Notes under the pieces: generated by a model
Databases searched by the model: none
Told to the model about the DNA's origin: nothing
The model's input: only the letters and a program-made list of their open reading frames with translations
Source: an uncultured Treponema sp.
Lineage (GTDB): Bacteria; Spirochaetota; Spirochaetia; Treponematales; Treponemataceae
Assembly (NCBI GenBank): GCA_937915735.1
Contig: CALGGS010000245.1
Coordinates: 1 to 6,046 of the forward strand
Reading direction: 5' to 3'
DNA length: 6,046 nt
In this document: piece by piece, positions 1 to 5,207 of the stretch
How the letters are laid out: every line of letters starts with the position of its first letter
Numbering within the stretch: the stretch's first letter is position 1
Program-made: the position numbers and the translations under genes

Positions 1-152
1 CAGATTGAATACCAGCGTTTCTCGTTTTCCTCCCCCGGCTTGTCATTGTCAACGACAACATGAACAAAATCCGGATCAGGAATACCGCTTCTCTCACATA
101 TCTCGCATCTGCCATAATCATAAGCGAGCACAAATTCATCAGGTACCGGCAT
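1..152 (-). CDS. Unrecognised small protein, N-terminal 50 codons only (runs off the left edge)
   Basis: I do not recognise this gene. An open frame starts at ATG (152-150) and stays open to the window edge, so only about 50 residues are visible and the C-terminus is missing. The start MPVPDEFVLAYDYGRC is followed by a Cys-x2-Cys pair (CEIC, residues 16-19), then an acidic, Val-rich stretch (HVVVDNDKPGEENEK) and RWYS. The lone CxxC could be half of a zinc site whose partner lies beyond the window; that is inference. The start is supported by an AGGAG 9 nt upstream, inside the last codons of the DUF4406 gene, and by a gap of only 4 nt after that gene's stop. It is most likely the next cistron of the same phage message. 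Real gene: fairly sure. Function: unknown. Confidence 0.72.
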   Translation of the reverse strand, partial: MPVPDEFVLAYDYGRCEICERSGIPDPDFVHVVVDNDKPGEENEKRWYSI

Positions 153-156
153 TTTT

Positions 157-501
157 TTACGCTCCTATCGGATGACCGTAGACAATCGGGAAACTCGGCT
201 CTATGGTAGCCTTATCCTGATAGATGATTTCCTTGCGCCAGTCAGCCGCATATTGCAGTTCCTGGCGTGCACCTTTGCTCGTCTGCCAGTCTTTGAGCAT
301 GTAAACCGCCTCACACACATCTATCATTGCATAGCAGATCCGCAGATAGTCCGAATGAGGCACATCAGAATATTCAGGAAGAACAGTCGGTATAAAAACC
401 GAGTGCCCCTGTGCGACAAGCCTTTCTTTGGCTTCCTCAAATTTGGCGTCCACTTCATTTCTTGGAAGCCCTGAGATTTTTCCAGCGATATAGATTTTCA
501 T
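157..501 (-). CDS. DUF4406 / nucleoside 2-deoxyribosyltransferase-like protein (114 aa)
   Basis: The small alpha/beta protein opens with MKIYIAGKISGLP, the beta strand and Gly-rich turn typical of DUF4406 and related deoxyribosyltransferase-like proteins. A helix with FEEAKERLVAQGHSVFIPT follows (residues 21-39), then the family-like block AMIDVCEAVYML (58-69) and W-x2-S-x-GA-x2-E (W72, S75, G77, E81). Relatives of the wider fold cleave or exchange the N-glycosidic bond of deoxynucleosides; whether DUF4406 phage proteins do so is not established to my knowledge. The frame is open upstream to an ATG at 609, but I chose 501 because the family signature begins there, a GGGAG lies 5 nt before it, and the longer version would overlap the 32-aa membrane gene in another frame. 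It shares a message with a MazG-like enzyme, which suggests work on the nucleotide pool or on modified nucleotides. Family: fairly sure; activity: unproven. Confidence 0.85.
   Translation of the reverse strand: MKIYIAGKISGLPRNEVDAKFEEAKERLVAQGHSVFIPTVLPEYSDVPHSDYLRICYAMIDVCEAVYMLKDWQTSKGARQELQYAADWRKEIIYQDKATIEPSFPIVYGHPIGA
162..166 (-). promoter_or_regulatory. Ribosome binding site for the truncated left-edge gene
   Basis: AGGAG on the minus strand, 9 nt before the ATG at 152. It sits inside the last codons of the upstream DUF4406 gene (within CCG ATA GGA GCG TAA). It supports the ATG at 152 as a real start and suggests that translation of the two genes is linked. Confidence 0.65.
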
Positions 502-506
502 TTTTT

Positions 507-511
507 CTCCC
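507..511 (-). promoter_or_regulatory. Ribosome binding site fixing the DUF4406 start
   Basis: GGGAG on the minus strand, followed by five A residues and the ATG at 501. It decides between this start and the in-frame upstream ATGs at 609 and 540, which would add up to 36 residues lying before the family's conserved N-terminus. Confidence 0.7.
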
Positions 512-529
512 ACGCAAAATATGACTTTT

Positions 530-628
530 TTATTCTTCATCTTGCTGCTCAGGCTCGAAGATATTGAGCCATACAGCACCAGCGGCAAGCCCGGCAATAA
601 ATACGACAATCAGTACAACGATTATCAA
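530..628 (-). CDS. Hidden 32-aa single-pass membrane protein, TTG start
   Basis: This gene fills most of the gap between the MazG-like and DUF4406 genes. Reading from TTG at 628-626 gives 32 codons and a TAA at 532-530. Residues 2-21 are an unbroken hydrophobic run (IIVVLIVVFIAGLAAGAVWL), enough for one membrane helix, with a G13-x3-G17 helix-packing motif and a Trp near its end. The tail is short and acidic (FEPEQQDEE). There is no charged residue before the helix, so topology is unclear; an acidic tail is often kept outside. Support: GGGAG 7 nt before the TTG, a TTGA overlap with the MazG stop, and no other gene filling the space. Possible roles include a membrane anchor, a small regulator of a host membrane protein, or an anti-defence or superinfection factor; nothing in the sequence selects one. 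A lysis role seems less likely because no lysis genes are nearby. Confidence 0.68.
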   Translation of the reverse strand: MIIVVLIVVFIAGLAAGAVWLNIFEPEQQDEE

Positions 629-1020
629 AGCTTATCTCCCTGCTTGTTAGCCCTCTTTCTGTTTCTCTCGGTACAGTCTAAGATTGCCTTCTCGATGTCG
701 ATGCATTCCTGTGCGGCAATAATCAAAACGCACGAAACGATGTCTCCAAGTTCAGAAGAAAAACGCTTCCTGTCCTCACAAAAAGCCTGATAAGCTACAT
801 CCGGCTCTTCAAGCCCCTCAAACATCACTTCACTGTCTTTTGTCATATCCCCCAACTGTTTTAAGGCTGAATAGTTCACATACGCTTCCATTGCTTCCAC
901 AACCTCTGTGGCACAGTGTTTCAGCATGTGTACCGTATCAGTATTAATGTTTGCTCCATTTTTCTGCCTTGCCTCGGCGATATTTCTTGCTATGCTCGCA
1001 GTTCCATTAAGTTCAATCAT
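625..1020 (-). CDS. MazG-like nucleoside triphosphate pyrophosphohydrolase (131 aa)
   Basis: This is an all-alpha protein of the MazG / dUTPase-2 type, which uses Mg2+ to split (d)NTPs to the monophosphate and pyrophosphate. The paired acidic motif is visible: E39-V-V-E42 in the first helix and E90-L-G-D93 in the next (SSELGDIVSCVLIIA), followed by K111 and a basic C-terminal stretch ERNRKRANKQGDK like that ending many phage MazG proteins. The distance between the two acidic motifs is longer than usual because of an acidic insertion at about residues 50-86. A GGAG lies 10 nt before the ATG, and the gap to the methyltransferase stop is 25 nt. Phage MazG proteins are thought to adjust nucleotide pools or (p)ppGpp-type signals; the substrate here cannot be read from sequence. 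The stop TGA overlaps the TTG of the 32-aa gene. Fold: confident; substrate: unknown. Confidence 0.82.
   Translation of the reverse strand: MIELNGTASIARNIAEARQKNGANINTDTVHMLKHCATEVVEAMEAYVNYSALKQLGDMTKDSEVMFEGLEEPDVAYQAFCEDRKRFSSELGDIVSCVLIIAAQECIDIEKAILDCTERNRKRANKQGDKL
636..640 (-). promoter_or_regulatory. Ribosome binding site for the hidden 32-aa gene
   Basis: GGGAG on the minus strand, inside the last codons of the MazG-like gene, 7 nt before the TTG at 628. There is no ATG in a suitable position, so this site is the main reason to accept the TTG start. Confidence 0.62.
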
Positions 1021-1045
1021 TATCTTAGTTCTCCAATAATTTTAT

Positions 1046-2755
1046 TTATGCGGGCAAACCTAAAAGCTGTTTCCCCGCTGTTATTTCAATCTTCTGGTTG
1101 CTTCCCCAGAATCGCTCGATTTCAGCCGCACTCATTCCCATCTCTGTTGCAGCCTCGCTCTTGTCCTGGACCCAGCCGTTTATGCGAGCCATCTCCACAT
1201 TCAGTTTCTGCATGAATTCCTTGCAGAACTTCACATGGCGGTTTCCGTTCTTATAGAGCTTGATATTGGCGAACAATGAGCCGTCCGTAAGATGAACATC
1301 AAAGTTACGCCAGTCCTCGACACAGATTCCGTGCTTGTCTTTCGGAAGGATACGCCCCACGGAAAAGCCAAGGTTCTCTGCTATAATGTAGGTATCTTCA
1401 AGAAAGTCATAGCAGTCGTCACTCATTCCTTCACGACTCCAGGAATCACGGAAGTTGCTCCATGCCTGTACTACGATGCGGTAATCGAGCATGATGTTTT
1501 TTAGCTTCTTTCTATGCTCATCCCTCTCGCACTGAGAATGGAAACCGTTGAAACCGTCTTTTATATAACGCCAGTCGTCATCATTCCACCGAAGATTGCT
1601 CTTGTAGCGGTGAATTGTCTCACCGTTGCAAAGGCTGTAGAAGTAATCCGTTATCTGTTCATCAAACATCGTGTTGCTGTTGCGGATAAGCCATAGCGTA
1701 AGCTGGAAAATATTGTTCAGAGTGAAGTCTATCGCCGTGTTATCTTGAAGTCGCTCTATGACTTTCCGCCGCCCCTTACTTGTAAGTCTCTGCGTGATTT
1801 TGTCGTATTTCTTGAAAAGTTCATCCCAATAAAGATGTTTCAGCCCGCTTATCCGCTCTTTAAGCCCTGCTTTCAGGTTCTTCACATCAACTTTCAGCTC
1901 CTTGAAGATGTCAGCGTCCAGAGTCTCAAGCTGCCGGTAGTTGGAATAGAGTTTTTCCATGTCTGCGTTATAGAACTGTACGAGCATTTCAGCAGTATCA
2001 CCGTGCGCCACAAGTTCCTGCCGCTTTGCCTCGTTTCGCTCCCATTCGTAGACTTTTTCTTTTTCTGCAGAGATTTTGAATGTCTCGTCAAACCATACAT
2101 CAAACGGGTCGTTTGCTTCTTTCCGATAGCGGCGACCATCAAATTCCGCATCGTCAGCCGTTATAAAGAGCAAATCAACCTTTGCCCTCGCCCGCCTGTC
2201 AGCGTTAAGAAAATCGAATGTACCGAGTGACTCAGCTTTCATTCCGCGTTTTTTGAGTGCATAGGTTATTTCCGGATGCATTCGCCAGCGGCATGGAATC
2301 ACAAGTGCGATTGCCTTGCAGTTCCCTTGCATGATAATCTGCTTAGTCCACAGCTCGAATTCCGAATAAGGCGGATTGCAGAATATAAGGTCAACCTTTT
2401 TGTCTATGAGCGTCTGCTCATGGAAATCGCTTCCGATAATCACTACATCACCAGGCAGCCTTTCGCAAAGCTCAAATGACTTTTCAATTCCGTATCTTGT
2501 GCGGAGCATTTTTCCGTAGTCACTCGTTTCATTGAATTTCTGCGGTTCAGTCCGGTCCAGCTTCTCAAAGAACGAGCCGTTGCCACAGCCGATGTCTAGC
2601 ACTGAGGAATAGTCACATTCGTATTCTCCGCGTCCGTATGTCCGTTTTTTGAAAATATGCCCTGCAAGGCGGTCAACGATTTCCTGAGTGGTCGGATACC
2701 ACTCAAAATCCTCGTTGCGCTCTTTCAAGGCCTCAACTATCTGATTTGCGCCCAT
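1046..2755 (-). CDS. N6-adenine-type DNA methyltransferase with C-terminal DUF4942-like region (569 aa)
   Basis: The N-terminal 200 residues are a class I S-adenosylmethionine-dependent methyltransferase. They show YPTTQEIVDRL (20-30, motif X-like), the SAM-binding loop VLDIGCGNG (52-60), an acidic turn near GSDF (108-111) and the catalytic NPPY (127-130), which points to methylation of an amino group, most likely adenine N6 in DNA. From about residue 255 the protein is a long helical region that I recall as DUF4942-like: LDYRIVVQAWSNF (423-435), IIAENLGFSVGRI (457-469), and a strand-rich end with IKLYKNGNRHVKF (498-510) and LN. The C-terminal part may recognise the target or bind a partner. 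An AAGGAGG 6 nt upstream gives a strong start, and the first 23 nt lie inside the end of the HNH gene. Phage orphan methyltransferases often protect phage DNA from host restriction; that role is inferred. Methyltransferase: confident; target site: unknown. Confidence 0.9.
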   Translation of the reverse strand: MGANQIVEALKERNEDFEWYPTTQEIVDRLAGHIFKKRTYGRGEYECDYSSVLDIGCGNGSFFEKLDRTEPQKFNETSDYGKMLRTRYGIEKSFELCERLPGDVVIIGSDFHEQTLIDKKVDLIFCNPPYSEFELWTKQIIMQGNCKAIALVIPCRWRMHPEITYALKKRGMKAESLGTFDFLNADRRARAKVDLLFITADDAEFDGRRYRKEANDPFDVWFDETFKISAEKEKVYEWERNEAKRQELVAHGDTAEMLVQFYNADMEKLYSNYRQLETLDADIFKELKVDVKNLKAGLKERISGLKHLYWDELFKKYDKITQRLTSKGRRKVIERLQDNTAIDFTLNNIFQLTLWLIRNSNTMFDEQITDYFYSLCNGETIHRYKSNLRWNDDDWRYIKDGFNGFHSQCERDEHRKKLKNIMLDYRIVVQAWSNFRDSWSREGMSDDCYDFLEDTYIIAENLGFSVGRILPKDKHGICVEDWRNFDVHLTDGSLFANIKLYKNGNRHVKFCKEFMQKLNVEMARINGWVQDKSEAATEMGMSAAEIERFWGSNQKIEITAGKQLLGLPA

Positions 2756-3533
2756 TCTTCCCCTCCTTCTGGACTTCCTGTATCTTGTGTTTCAGTTTTG
2801 CAAGCAAAAGTCCTGTTTTCGTAAGTTCCGGCGAACTTGACCTTAGTTTCTGATGATTCAGGATTGCGTGTTCTGCCTTAGTAATGCACATAAGGTTGTC
2901 GATGTTGCAGTTTCTGTGGTCGCCATCTTTGAATGAGATGAGGCAGCCTTCCGGGACTTTACCGTTATGTTTCTCCCATTCCATAATGTGCTTGAACCCC
3001 CACACATTCGGCTCTGCAATTTTTATTTTCAGATACCCGCCCGTAGACATTACCTCAGTATTTACTGGCACATGGTTGTACGGCACATGACCTTTTTTGA
3101 ACCAGGTCTTTTCGCAGCCTTTGTACCTCACGCCCTTCTTGCCTTTGTTCGCCGGAATATGACCAGGCTCAAAGTGGCCGGTAAGCCCGGAATCAAGGTG
3201 CATCCGTCCACGAATGCTTTTTATCTGTTCCACATTGTAGGCAGTGCCGAAAGTCCGGTTCAGAAGCTCAGTCATCTGCAAGGCTGTCTTACCCTTATTG
3301 TTCTCCCTGATAAAATCACGGATTTTCCGTGGAAACAGTTCGCTTTCGCCCGCAGGATTACCTTTGCGTGTTCCGCTTTTGATACGATTGTTTGTTTTGT
3401 AGCTTTTCACCTTTGAGGCGGTGGTTTTCTGCTCGAAGCGACGGTTGAATTCGGCCACTACTTCGGTGGTTGTGTGTCCTGGAATGAAGTCCCTGAAAAA
3501 CTCTTTCTGCTCTGCGGTGTAGACTTTTTTCAT
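2733..3533 (-). CDS. HNH-family phage protein with duplicated N-terminal helical module (266 aa)
   Basis: The C-terminal third matches the phage HNH_3-like pattern: KHIMEWEKHNGKVPEG (181-196), then FKDGDHRNCNIDNLMCITKAEH (201-222) and LNH (225-227). Before it are two F-x2-GH-x-P segments (FEPGHIPANKG at 121-131 and FKKGHVPYNHVP at 145-156), common in this phage family. The first 115 residues hold two related helical units (about 12-54 and 71-116), each with RDFI, a helix ending N-R-x-F, then KS and SG; these are probably DNA-binding. At the H-x-D-G position where many HNH_3 nucleases have the general-base His, this protein has Phe201, so catalysis by the usual route is uncertain. The start was set to 3533, not the upstream in-frame ATG at 3641, because GGAGG lies 7 nt before it and the longer form would run through the upstream gene. 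It overlaps that gene by ATGA. Possible roles are a nicking or homing-type nuclease, or a DNA-binding protein working with the adjacent methyltransferase. Confidence 0.87.
   Translation of the reverse strand: MKKVYTAEQKEFFRDFIPGHTTTEVVAEFNRRFEQKTTASKVKSYKTNNRIKSGTRKGNPAGESELFPRKIRDFIRENNKGKTALQMTELLNRTFGTAYNVEQIKSIRGRMHLDSGLTGHFEPGHIPANKGKKGVRYKGCEKTWFKKGHVPYNHVPVNTEVMSTGGYLKIKIAEPNVWGFKHIMEWEKHNGKVPEGCLISFKDGDHRNCNIDNLMCITKAEHAILNHQKLRSSSPELTKTGLLLAKLKHKIQEVQKEGKNGRKSDS
2762..2768 (-). promoter_or_regulatory. Strong ribosome binding site of the methyltransferase gene, inside the HNH gene
   Basis: AAGGAGG on the minus strand, 6 nt before the ATG at 2755, the best match to the anti-Shine-Dalgarno in the window. 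It lies within the HNH coding region, so ribosomes finishing that gene pass over it, which favours coupled yet strong translation of the methyltransferase. Confidence 0.75.
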
Positions 3534-3832
3534 CGCACGGCCTCCAGCAGTTTTTGTCTCTGCTTCTTCGCATTGGCCTCCATACCTGCGCTGTCTTTGG
3601 TGGCAATCAGTGCAGGCATATCCTCGTTGAGAAGCCCGCATCTTTCAGCTGTGTTCAGAGCTGAAACCTGGAGACTTGCGGTTTTTAGGATTTGTGAGGC
3701 TATCTTGCTCATTCCGTTTGCCCTGGCAAGCGTACTCTCCAGCTTCTTCGGGTCAGCCATTTCTTCATCGTTTGCGAGCTGCTCCATCATTGAAAAAAGA
3801 TGATTATTGAGGTCTGAAAGATTATTCTGCAT
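3530..3832 (-). CDS. Conserved-looking phage protein of unknown function, all-helical (100 aa)
   Basis: The protein starts MQNNLSDLNNHLFSMMEQLAND and continues with amphipathic helices, including KLESTLARANGMSKIASQILKTASLQVSALNTAE (about residues 30-63), and ends with a basic segment KKQRQKLLEAVR. The opening S-DLNNHLF resembles, from memory, a family of small proteins found in phage early regions, often near nucleases; I know of no assigned function. No membrane segment, Cys pair or nucleotide-binding motif is present. A purine-rich AGGGGG lies 5 nt before the ATG, the gap after ssb is 15 nt, and the stop overlaps the HNH start as ATGA. Translational linkage to the HNH protein makes a helper or binding-partner role possible, but this is inference. 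Real gene: confident; function: unknown. Confidence 0.85.
   Translation of the reverse strand: MQNNLSDLNNHLFSMMEQLANDEEMADPKKLESTLARANGMSKIASQILKTASLQVSALNTAERCGLLNEDMPALIATKDSAGMEANAKKQRQKLLEAVR
3541..3545 (-). promoter_or_regulatory. Ribosome binding site fixing the HNH gene start
   Basis: GGAGG on the minus strand, 7 nt before the ATG at 3533, inside the last codons of the 100-aa gene. Together with the ATGA stop/start overlap (3530-3533) it decides for the 266-aa form of the HNH protein over a 302-aa form. Confidence 0.72.
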
Positions 3833-3847
3833 AGTTTCCCCCTGTCA

Positions 3848-4333
3848 TTAGAACGGAATGTCTTCCGGAAAATTATCCGCGCCTGTATCAAAGCTCTGCT
3901 GCTGAGGCTGTGATTTCGGAGTAAAGTTTTGTTTCGGTGGTGCGTAAGATCCGCCCTGCTGTCCGTAGCCGGTACCATCAGAATTTCCGTCAGACTTACC
4001 GCCGAGGAGCTGAACATTATCAGCGACGATTGAAATTCGGCTCTGCTTCTGACCGTCTTTTTCCCAGCGGTCCTGCTTAAGATGTCCTTCGACACATATC
4101 TGTTTTCCCTTTGTCAGATAGGGTTTCAGGTTTTCAGCGGTTTTTCCCCAAATCGTGATATTGAAGAAATAAGTCTCCTCAACCCACTGGTCGCCGTTTT
4201 TCTTGCTTCTGTTCACGGCAATGCTCACATTTGCACGAGCCTGTCCGTTTGTAGCATATCCAAAGCTTCTCTCATCAGCCCCCAAGTCCTGAGTTAAGCG
4301 ACCAATAAGAACCACATGATTTAAATCTGTCAT
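3848..4333 (-). CDS. ssb: Single-stranded DNA-binding protein (161 aa)
   Basis: This is a bacterial-type SSB, which coats single-stranded DNA during replication, repair and recombination. The OB fold spans about residues 1-112: it starts NHVVLIGRLTQD (5-16), has the strand ARANVSIAVNR (32-42), the aromatic ETYFFNITIWGKTAENL (53-69), the GKQICVEGHLKQDRW strand (76-90) and ends with VADNVQLLGG (103-112). A Gly/Gln/Ser-rich flexible linker (113-150) leads to the acidic tip DNFPEDIPF, the canonical tail that docks partner proteins. The length is normal for the family. I chose the ATG at 4333, not the in-frame one at 4375, because GGGAG lies 6 nt before it, the OB fold starts directly after it, and the longer form would overlap the helicase-loader gene. 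The intact DIPF tip implies it can still recruit replication and repair partners. Confidence 0.96.
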   Translation of the reverse strand: MTDLNHVVLIGRLTQDLGADERSFGYATNGQARANVSIAVNRSKKNGDQWVEETYFFNITIWGKTAENLKPYLTKGKQICVEGHLKQDRWEKDGQKQSRISIVADNVQLLGGKSDGNSDGTGYGQQGGSYAPPKQNFTPKSQPQQQSFDTGADNFPEDIPF

Positions 4334-4339
4334 AATCTT

Positions 4340-4344
4340 CTCCC
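4340..4344 (-). promoter_or_regulatory. Ribosome binding site fixing the ssb start
   Basis: GGGAG on the minus strand, 6 nt before the ATG at 4333, just after the helicase-loader stop (TAA at 4349-4347). It supports the 161-aa form of SSB and excludes the 14-residue N-terminal extension. Confidence 0.75.
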
Positions 4345-4346
4345 GT

Positions 4347-5195
4347 TTATTTGCGTCGTCTGTAATCCGGCGCATCGTACATAGTTACTATTTCCGAATC
4401 CTGCCCAAGTCTGGAGAGAATGTCGTTCCCTAAAAAGTTCTCGAAGCACATCTCGCAGTGGTTCTTTCCGTTCGGACAGTCCTTTGAAAGATGGCTGTTT
4501 GTTCCGAGCATGAAAGGAAGCCTCCGCGTATGTCTTCTATCAAGAATGTATGAAAGCCAGTCCATTTCAGACTTGCTGCCTTTGCTGCGCCCCATCTCGT
4601 CGATGAAAAGCATCGGGATTGCCGCAAGTTCCTCAACAATCTCAAGCTCCGTCCGCTTCGCAAGCGAGGAATAGGACTGCCGAATCATGCAGGAAATCTC
4701 ATACATAGTCAGAACTTTTCCGCCAAGGGCTTTCACCGCCATTGTTCCCAGATGCGTTTTTCCGCTTCCGTTTGTTCCGAGCAGGATCACTTTGCCGTGT
4801 TTTTGCGCTATAAGTTTTTCGACGGCAGCCTTTGCTTTTCTCTGGGATTCAACGATTGGCTTGTAATCGTCCATTGTCTTATCCCAATACTCTGCTTCGA
4901 CATTCATCTCGTGGTAGCGTTCTATCTGAGCCTCACGCTCCCTTTCTTTACGCCTGAGTTCTTCCTCTGCTTCGAGCCGCTTTTCTTCTTCTCTCTCACA
5001 GATAGGGCAACCGGTTGGTGATAGTTTCCCGTTGAAAACTAAGGCATCACAGGGAACTTCTCCGTGAATCTGGCATACATGAACCATTCTTTTTGTCTCA
5101 AAAAGTTTTATGTTCGTGAATTTCTTTTTCACCTCACCTGCATTGTCAGTCATTGCAAGGCCGTCTGCATTTCTTACAATTTCAAGAGTCTGCAT
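4347..5195 (-). CDS. dnaC: DnaC/DnaI-type AAA+ helicase loader (282 aa)
   Basis: AAA+ ATPases of this group load the replicative DnaB-type helicase onto single-stranded DNA. The N-terminal part has a likely zinc site made of C41, C49 and C63-P-I-C66, with H44 as a possible ligand. A charged coiled coil (about 67-100, rich in Glu/Arg) links it to the ATPase. Walker A is GTNGSGKT (140-147), Walker B is MLFIDE (195-200), sensor 1 is GTNS (231-234), and SRLGQ (261-265) fits the arginine-finger position. Between sensor 1 and the finger is an extra Cys cluster, C240-x6-C247-x2-C250. A GGGGAG that overlaps the previous gene's stop lies 6 nt before the ATG. It follows the replication protein and precedes ssb, the usual order in phage replication modules. 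No helicase gene is visible, so it may load the host DnaB. The zinc-finger-plus-AAA+ layout is closer to DnaI-like loaders. Family: confident. Confidence 0.93.
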   Translation of the reverse strand: MQTLEIVRNADGLAMTDNAGEVKKKFTNIKLFETKRMVHVCQIHGEVPCDALVFNGKLSPTGCPICEREEEKRLEAEEELRRKEREREAQIERYHEMNVEAEYWDKTMDDYKPIVESQRKAKAAVEKLIAQKHGKVILLGTNGSGKTHLGTMAVKALGGKVLTMYEISCMIRQSYSSLAKRTELEIVEELAAIPMLFIDEMGRSKGSKSEMDWLSYILDRRHTRRLPFMLGTNSHLSKDCPNGKNHCEMCFENFLGNDILSRLGQDSEIVTMYDAPDYRRRK

Positions 5196-5201
5196 ACACG
5201 G

Positions 5202-5207
5202 CTCCCC
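5202..5207 (-). promoter_or_regulatory. Ribosome binding site of the helicase-loader gene, overlapping the upstream stop
   Basis: GGGGAG on the minus strand, whose first G is the last base of the replication gene's TAG stop (5209-5207), with 6 nt to the ATG at 5195. Ribosomes ending on the upstream gene stop directly on this site, so reinitiation is likely. Confidence 0.7.

Noticed and set aside
502..609. N-terminal extension of the DUF4406 protein from an ATG at 609
   Set aside because: The family's conserved start MKIYIAGKISG is at 501 with its own GGGAG. The extension overlaps the 32-aa membrane gene in a different frame and has no good ribosome binding site.
1745..2230. Plus-strand open frame of 161 codons opposite the methyltransferase gene
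   Set aside because: It lies wholly antisense to a gene with clear motifs, shows no family pattern, and every supported gene in the window is on the minus strand.
2967..3416. Plus-strand open frame of 149 codons opposite the HNH gene
   Set aside because: Antisense shadow: the protein is a mix of Phe, His and Pro with no recognisable domain, and the opposite strand has strong family support.
3534..3641. 36-residue N-terminal extension of the HNH protein from an ATG at 3641
   Set aside because: It would run inside the 100-aa gene out of frame. The ATG at 3533 has GGAGG and forms an ATGA overlap with the upstream stop.
4334..4375. 14-residue N-terminal extension of SSB from an ATG at 4375
   Set aside because: It overlaps the end of the helicase-loader gene, and the OB fold begins right after the ATG at 4333, which has its own GGGAG.
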